A stretch of DNA of 64,000 nucleotides from Paraspadella gotoi (Eukaryota > Chaetognatha), in the NCBI GenBank assembly GCA_051294375.1, contig CM119267.1:21211755-21275754 (forward strand), given 5' to 3'. Of the stretch, positions 59,638 through 64,000 are shown piece by piece. A model generated the notes under the pieces. That model was not told the origin of the DNA. It worked only from the letters and a program-made list of their open reading frames with translations, and searched no databases. The number at the start of each line of letters is the position of its first letter. Position 1 is the stretch's first letter. The position numbers and the translations under genes were made by a program.

Positions 59638-60032
59638 ACTTATATTGGTAAATGGTAATTGACTTGAAGGAACTTTAACCCGACAGCATGAATCGACAGA
59701 GAATAACTCAGTTTGTCAGTTACTGAGGTAATCCAAATATTATTTTTAATATTACCGTATATAGCGGTCAAGAAACCCGTAAAAATATTGATTTCATGAA
59801 TGAGGCCATAAGGTCGGCAAGCCTCTTTCCGGTCTTCACTGCCGAAATTTGGAAAGATAGGTATATATTATAAAACCGACGAATTGGCGAAATCGTTCAC
59901 AATTCTTAAACTCAGATCGAGCGAAAATATAAATTAAAAAAAAGAGAGGGGGGCTGAAAAACAATGGTAGTGAGCCGATGGCTGAATTATAATCTTAAGA
60001 GCTACAGTAAGACAGGCGTATGACAAAAAAAA
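59638..60032. other. intergenic spacer in the tRNA cluster
   Basis: AT-rich unique DNA. The run of eight A immediately left of 60033 is the terminator of tRNA-Arg. Nothing else recognised. Confidence 0.55.
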
Positions 60033-60105
60033 CGACCTTGCCAGGATTCGAACCTGGAATCTTCTGATCCGTAGTCAGACGCGTTGTCCATTGCGCCACA
60101 AGGCC
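60033..60105 (-). tRNA. tRNA-Arg (ACG)
   Basis: 73 bases with acceptor GGCCTTG/CAAGGTC (one G-U pair), A box TGGCGCAATGG, anticodon stem TCTGA/TCAGA with loop CTACGGA (anticodon ACG, read as ICG after deamination), and B box GGTTCGAATCC. An eight-T terminator adjoins the 3' end. It matches the animal tRNA-Arg-ACG consensus closely. It decodes CGU, CGC and CGA. Confidence 0.97.
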
Positions 60106-60713
60106 TTGATATCTCTGCTTCATCACGATTGAATTTTATCACTTCGTACTCTGCTCACAATGGGAAAACTCAAAATGAGAGGCTCTCCTTGCTTGACCGT
60201 CGTCGTTTTCGTCGTCATCGTCGTCGTTTTCGTCGTCATCTTCGTCCACGAAGTCGTTGTCCCTTTCGGGTTGTAATGAAACGTCGTTGGCTTCGACATT
60301 TGACCCGAAGTTTGACCTCAACTCTTGACTCCTTGTTTGACCACCAACTTTTTCGTTCATAGAGTTTCTATATTTACGCTGTATATAGTATAGTGCATAC
60401 TGTATAGTATCATTATTTTTTTATAAATATTTTAGATATTGAATTATAGATTTATACTCACGGTAGTTTTCTTTTTAAAAAATTTGTAATGAGAATTGAT
60501 CAAGTAATGTAAGTTAGACATTCATTCAATAAATATCTTGCTATCTGGCCACTGATTTTGCGACAACCCATGGTTTGTTTCAGGCCTATCCATCTTTACA
60601 GGATAATAACATAGCAGACTTTTAATCAAGGCTCTTTCAGGAGTCTCGTTTATTCACTCCAAGAGCTACCTGACTGCTGATAAGATTGAAAACTTCGACA
60701 TTAATTCACCGAT
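60106..60713. other. spacer with CGTCGT/TCGTCA tract, no gene seen
   Basis: A degenerate GTCGTC tract at 60197-60262 gives open frames on both strands. The rest is AT-rich with a short TATAGTATAG...CTGTATA inverted repeat near 60385. Confidence 0.5.
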
Positions 60714-60790
60714 GGGGCGATTAGCTCAAATGCGTAGAGCGCTCGCTAGCATTGCGAGAGGTTACCGGATCGATACCCGGATCCTCCTCA
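60714..60790 (+). pseudogene. damaged tRNA-Ala (AGC)-like gene
   Basis: Clear match to animal tRNA-Ala-AGC: GGGG start, TAGCTC, GTAGAGCGCTCGC, GCGAGAGG, ATCGATACCCGG. There is an extra base in the acceptor/linker, a D-loop change, a loop reading TAGCATT instead of TTAGCAT (the U33 is lost and AGC is shifted), a missing G in the T stem and acceptor mismatches. A T5 terminator follows. It is either a tRNA pseudogene or a gene hit by sequencing indels; the four neighbours show no such errors. Confidence 0.75.
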
Positions 60791-61469
60791 TTACATATTC
60801 CTTTTTCCTATCTTTTCTCTATTTTTTACTAATGTATTGTACATAGATAGACTATATTATCCCAAAAGTTTTCCTCAGCTTGAAGAAAAAACGAACGAAA
60901 GCGACAACAACGTACAACAACTTCGTCGCTCGCATCATTCATCGTCTTTGTCATTAACGTCCGTAATGGCGTTACTGAGGTCGTCGTCGTTCGTCGCGTC
61001 GTCGTTCCACCCTTTCCCTTTTGTTTCATCCGGAAATTGATGATCGCACCTTCCAGCGCGCGGGGATTTATACGTGCGCATCTTAAAGCACGCGGATTAC
61101 GAGTACCGTCTGCGAGCTTATATTGTAAAGAGTATTTTCATATGAAAAAAACATACTAAATATCTTATACGAGGACGTATTCGTGAAGAAAGCGCGAGTA
61201 ATATTCAAGCATACTGTATGTATACTGTATGTAAGTGTACTGGTCGCTAGCTAAATCAATGCATGCAATTGCGCGGGGATGCGCGCGTACTTCGTACCGA
61301 GAAATACGGAAAGAAAGAACTTAAAAAAAGTAGAAAAAACAAAGGGCGAGAATTGGAAGTAAAAAAAAATGAATTGAAAAAGTAAGAAAGTGGAAACAAA
61401 GAAAAGAGACATTGAATATACGTTTTTTTTTTAGAAAAAAAATATAAACAGAAAGAGATAGAAAGAAAA
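60791..61469. other. unique DNA with CpG-rich patch, no gene seen
   Basis: Contains a CGTCGTCGTT patch (60975-61005), a GCGCGC-rich patch (61050-61120, 61270-61300) and a doubled ACTGTATGTAT word (61211-61232). No frame or RNA recognised. Confidence 0.5.
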
Positions 61470-61730
61470 TTGAAAGATTAGAACGGTAATTCCAATGTGT
61501 TGCGCCGCAGTGACTTTATTTTCACGTTTATTTTTCTTTTTTGCCTCTGTATTCATGACATGCACTGCATTTAGGAATTCCTGAAGTTTTGATGTTTTTT
61601 CTGTCTTAACAAATGAGCAAATTATATGCTTTTTAAACGTAAGTGAGACAGACCGATGAACAGACATACCGACCGACAGACCGACTTATAGAGTTGCTTC
61701 GCGAGTACTCGCGGCGCGACTAAAAATTGA
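61470..61730 (-). repeat. dispersed repeat R2, minus-strand copy
   Basis: Reverse-complement relative of 56461-56815. On the minus strand a frame starts MSVHRSVS and continues through NAVHVMNTEA and QHIGITVLIF, and parts of it align with translations of the plus copy. The GCCGCGAGTACTC block is better preserved here as a longer palindromic stretch (GCGAGTACTCGC). Confidence 0.7.
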
Positions 61731-62001
61731 AAGAGGATAGAAGAAATTAGAAAGAGAATATGCAAATATATGTCCGGAAAATAAAAAAGGGGCCGCAAAT
61801 CTTAGGAGGAATAGGATAGAAAGATAAGAAGAAAAACAGTAAAAAGAGGAAAGAATAGAAAGGGAAATCTGATAGGGACAGCGTGAGGTGATAGAGGAGG
61901 AAGAGGAGGAGGAGGAGGAGGAGGAGGACGAAGAGTTGGTAATTACGGAGACGCCTGGATCGGGGACAAAGTTTCGGCTTTTTATTAACGAGATAAATCA
62001 G

Positions 62002-62004
<3 letters not shown>
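61731..62004. other. purine-rich DNA with (GAG)n, no gene recognised
   Basis: A GAGGAG tract at 61890-61932 gives a polyE frame that continues into ELVITETPGSGTKF before a GA array. The non-repeat part is short and unrecognised. Confidence 0.5.
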
Positions 62005-62063
<59 letters not shown>

Positions 62064-62064
62064 G
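62005..62064 (+). repeat. (GA)n microsatellite
   Basis: GA array with one CAG near its end. Confidence 0.95.
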
Positions 62065-62169
62065 TTAATGCGGGAATGCGGGAGAGTGGGATAGGGAGAA
62101 TGAAGGTTTCGTTGTTTTAAAAAATGTTGGAAATAAGAGTAAATGGTAAATAGGCGGATAGGGTTGGGA

Positions 62170-62660
62170 GAAAAAAAGGAAGAGAAAGGCTGCCTTATTT
62201 TTTCAAAGCGCCCCGTTTCATTTTAAATTAGGGTTTGGGATAAAGTTAAGGATTAGCTTTGGGATTAGAGTTAGGATAGTGATTATGGTTAAGGGTTAAG
62301 GTTTAGAGTTAGAGATTAAGAATTAGGGTTAGGGTTAAATATTAGGTAAGGGTTTAGGATTAGGGATGGGAATTAGGGTTAGTAATAGGGTTTTGGGTTT
62401 TGGGTTTAATAATAGATTAAGGTTAAATATTAAGTTTAAATTAAGGTTAAATATTAAGTTTAAATTAGGGTTAAATATTAAGTTTAGGTTAAGGTTAAAT
62501 ATTAATTTTAAATTAAGGTTAAATATTAAGTTTAAGTTAAGGTTAAATATTAGTTTAAATTAAGGTTAAATATTAAGTTTAAATTAAGGTTAAATATTAA
62601 GTTTAAATTAAGGTTAAATATTAAGTTTAAAATAACTTATTTCCGAAAAGAGAGCCAGAA
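62170..62660 (+). repeat. telomere-like TTAGGG-type element, opposite orientation
   Basis: Starts near AAAGCGCCCCGTTTCATTTT, continues with degenerate GGGTTA/GATTAG/GTTAGG hexamers (62225-62400) and a 24-bp tandem array, and ends near TTCCGAAAAGAGAGCC. Its ends resemble, in inverted order, the GCTCTCTTTTCCGA and AGTGCCCCATTTC words of the module A element. It is the second orientation of the same repeat family. Confidence 0.6.
62421..62635 (+). repeat. 24-bp tandem repeat, nine units
   Basis: Units start with GGTTAA at 62421, 62445, 62469, 62493, 62517, 62541, 62564, 62588 and 62612. Each reads GGTTAA, ATATTA, AGTTTA, AATTAA with minor changes, so the period is four hexamers. The 24-base period gives an eight-residue peptide repeat (LRLNIKFK) by chance. 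Confidence 0.95.
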
Positions 62661-62843
62661 AGAGTAGCTGGAAGATTATTGAGGGTAAGGTATAAAGAAA
62701 GGAAAAGAAGACAGGGTTAAGAGGAGATGGAGACAAAACGAAAGAAGGAAAAAGAAAAGAGACAAAAAGAAATAAAGAGAAACGAGATGAAATGAAAGAA
62801 AATTAAAAAATAATGAGAGGAAATTGTTGGACCGATCGACGGT

Positions 62844-62844
<1 letters not shown>
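62661..62844. other. purine-rich DNA, no gene seen
   Basis: A/G-rich stretch between the telomere-like element and a GA array. Confidence 0.6.
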
Positions 62845-62886
<42 letters not shown>

Positions 62887-62888
62887 GA

Positions 62889-62923
<35 letters not shown>
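62845..62923 (+). repeat. (GA)n microsatellite
   Basis: GA array with two GATGAGAGAT interruptions. Confidence 0.95.
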
Positions 62924-62926
<3 letters not shown>

Positions 62927-63259
62927 AAGTGAGAGTGAGGAGAGATTAGGCCCTCAACCGAGTGAACATTTTAATGTCATACCACCAAGCTGTTACATGT
63001 ACAGCTTTTAACGATACACTTACTACGAAGAGGTTTTTGAGTGAAAGGAAAAAAAATAAAAAAATAAAAAAAAGGCATGCTAATAATGAATTTTAAGCTA
63101 ATGAGAAAAGATTCTTTGATTTGATTTATTATTCACTGATTCAGCAAAGAAAATCTACGGTGCAAGGGAATTTAGATGAATTTAAAAGACAGATAAAATA
63201 GGTTATTATTTCATAAGAATATACAATTTTATACGTCAATTTATTGCGAAATTCTAAAT

Positions 63260-63261
<2 letters not shown>
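62924..63261. other. AT-rich DNA, no gene seen
   Basis: Contains an ACATGTACAGCT palindromic word near 62995. Nothing else recognised. Confidence 0.5.

Positions 63262-63302
<41 letters not shown>
63262..63302 (+). repeat. (GA)n microsatellite
   Basis: Pure GA array of about 40 bases. Confidence 0.95.
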
Positions 63303-63303
<1 letters not shown>

Positions 63304-63372
63304 GAGAGGTTGACCAGCCAAAAAAGTAACGTTGACTTTGACAGATTCAATCGAGAATCTTTAATATAAAAT

Positions 63373-63696
63373 ATGTTGTCAAAACAAAGAGATAAAAAAA
63401 GTAAAGAAAAGTCGGGCCGACTGAAGGAAGACAAAGCTGAAGAGCAAGACAAAAAAAAAGAAGAAAAAACAAAAGGAAAGAAAAGAAAAGGAAAAAAGAT
63501 AGGTAATGGTTATCGGTTATGGGGAAATGATCCGTCGCCCGTGGAATCGTTGTTCTCTCTCAAAGGGTCGATGTTTGGAAAGAGCAATCGGTTTCGCCGT
63601 GAGGACGTAATTGTGTCATTGTGTCTTGAATGTCATCTTGATGTCATCGATTCTCTCATTTTGGAGATAAATTGGAAACAGGAAATGGAAAGGTAG
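63373..63696 (+). CDS. unrecognised small open frame (uncertain)
   Basis: A 107-codon frame. The first 45 residues are K/E-rich and encoded by a purine tract. The rest (from about IGNGYRLWGND to NWKQEMER) is not low complexity and includes SPVESLFSLKG and VSLCLECHLDVIDS. No domain recognised. AAAGGTAGGT just before the stop could be a donor splice site, so it might be part of an exon. Chance is the simpler explanation. Confidence 0.15.
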   Translation: MLSKQRDKKSKEKSGRLKEDKAEEQDKKKEEKTKGKKRKGKKIGNGYRLWGNDPSPVESLFSLKGSMFGKSNRFRREDVIVSLCLECHLDVIDSLILEINWKQEMER

Positions 63697-63885
63697 GTTG
63701 AGTTTAATTGTGAAAAGTGAGTTTTGTTTATCGTTAAAAATAAACGGATTTATTTGTTTTGACAATGATGTTTCTATTTTTATTTTTCGAAAGAAACAAA
63801 TTTTCCTTCTCAATATCGAACACGACGAAAAAGAAATGAAAACAACATTTTTTTTTAAATTAATAGTATCTTCGCATAATCATAA

Positions 63886-63886
<1 letters not shown>
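63697..63886. other. AT-rich DNA, no gene seen
   Basis: Short spacer before the AAT array. Confidence 0.5.

Positions 63887-63978
<92 letters not shown>
63887..63978 (+). repeat. (AAT)n microsatellite, about 30 units
   Basis: Uninterrupted AAT triplets, the only long AAT array in the window. The polyI frame across it is not coding. Confidence 0.97.
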
Positions 63979-64000
63979 TTTAACATTTTCTAAATTTTAA

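Noticed and set aside
61888-62094. 68-codon frame with polyE and ELVITETPGSGTKF
   Set aside because: Lies between a GAG array and a GA array that supply most of its length. The non-repeat part is about 25 residues and unrecognised.

Overview
The window is nuclear DNA from an animal, probably an invertebrate, in a repeat-rich region with almost no recognisable protein-coding content. The evidence is five RNA polymerase III tRNA genes or relics with metazoan-type sequences and T-run terminators, a tRNA-derived SINE, degenerate TTAGGG-like repeats, a retroelement-like repeat with hammerhead-like motifs, and a very high load of (GA)n/(CT)n, (GAC)n/(GTC)n, (TTTC)n and (AAT)n microsatellites. I could not place it to phylum. 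Nearly all open frames here are translations of microsatellites (polySL, polyRE, polyD and similar) and are not annotated as genes.

Layout. 1-1797: low-complexity purine and pyrimidine DNA with three gaps. 1798-9449: module C, first copy. 9475-17340: module C again, with its first 1.3 kb inverted (9635-10985) and the rest direct (10988-17335). 17341-18660: unique link with one gap. 18660-24354: module B, dominated by a 3.75-kb element (19401-23148) made of two long inverted arms around a GC-rich core. 24355-30266: module A. Modules B and A then recur: B at 30292-36270, A at 36276-42181, partial noisy B at 42207-44640, noisy or partial A at 44640-47592, and a third full A at 47603-53634. Each full A copy stops at the same base before an N run. 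Large blocks are exactly identical at a fixed offset, while intervening blocks differ mostly by insertions. This suggests that much of the repetition comes from long-read gap filling, not from real segmental duplication. The unique content of the first 54 kb is probably about half its length.

54111-64000 is largely single-copy and looks better finished. It holds two X-box-like sites, a hairpin MITE-like element, two inverted copies of a dispersed repeat, a tRNA-derived SINE, and a 2.1-kb cluster with tRNA-Gly(GCC), tRNA-Glu(UUC), tRNA-Leu(UAG), tRNA-Arg(ACG) and a damaged tRNA-Ala. After the cluster come a telomere-like hexamer element with a 24-bp higher-order repeat, and more microsatellites.

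The functional genes I can support are the four intact tRNAs. The most interesting undescribed structures are the inverted-arm element with hammerhead-like motifs, the mobile-looking telomere-like repeat family, and an insertion present in only one copy of module A that carries a helix-turn-helix-like relic.
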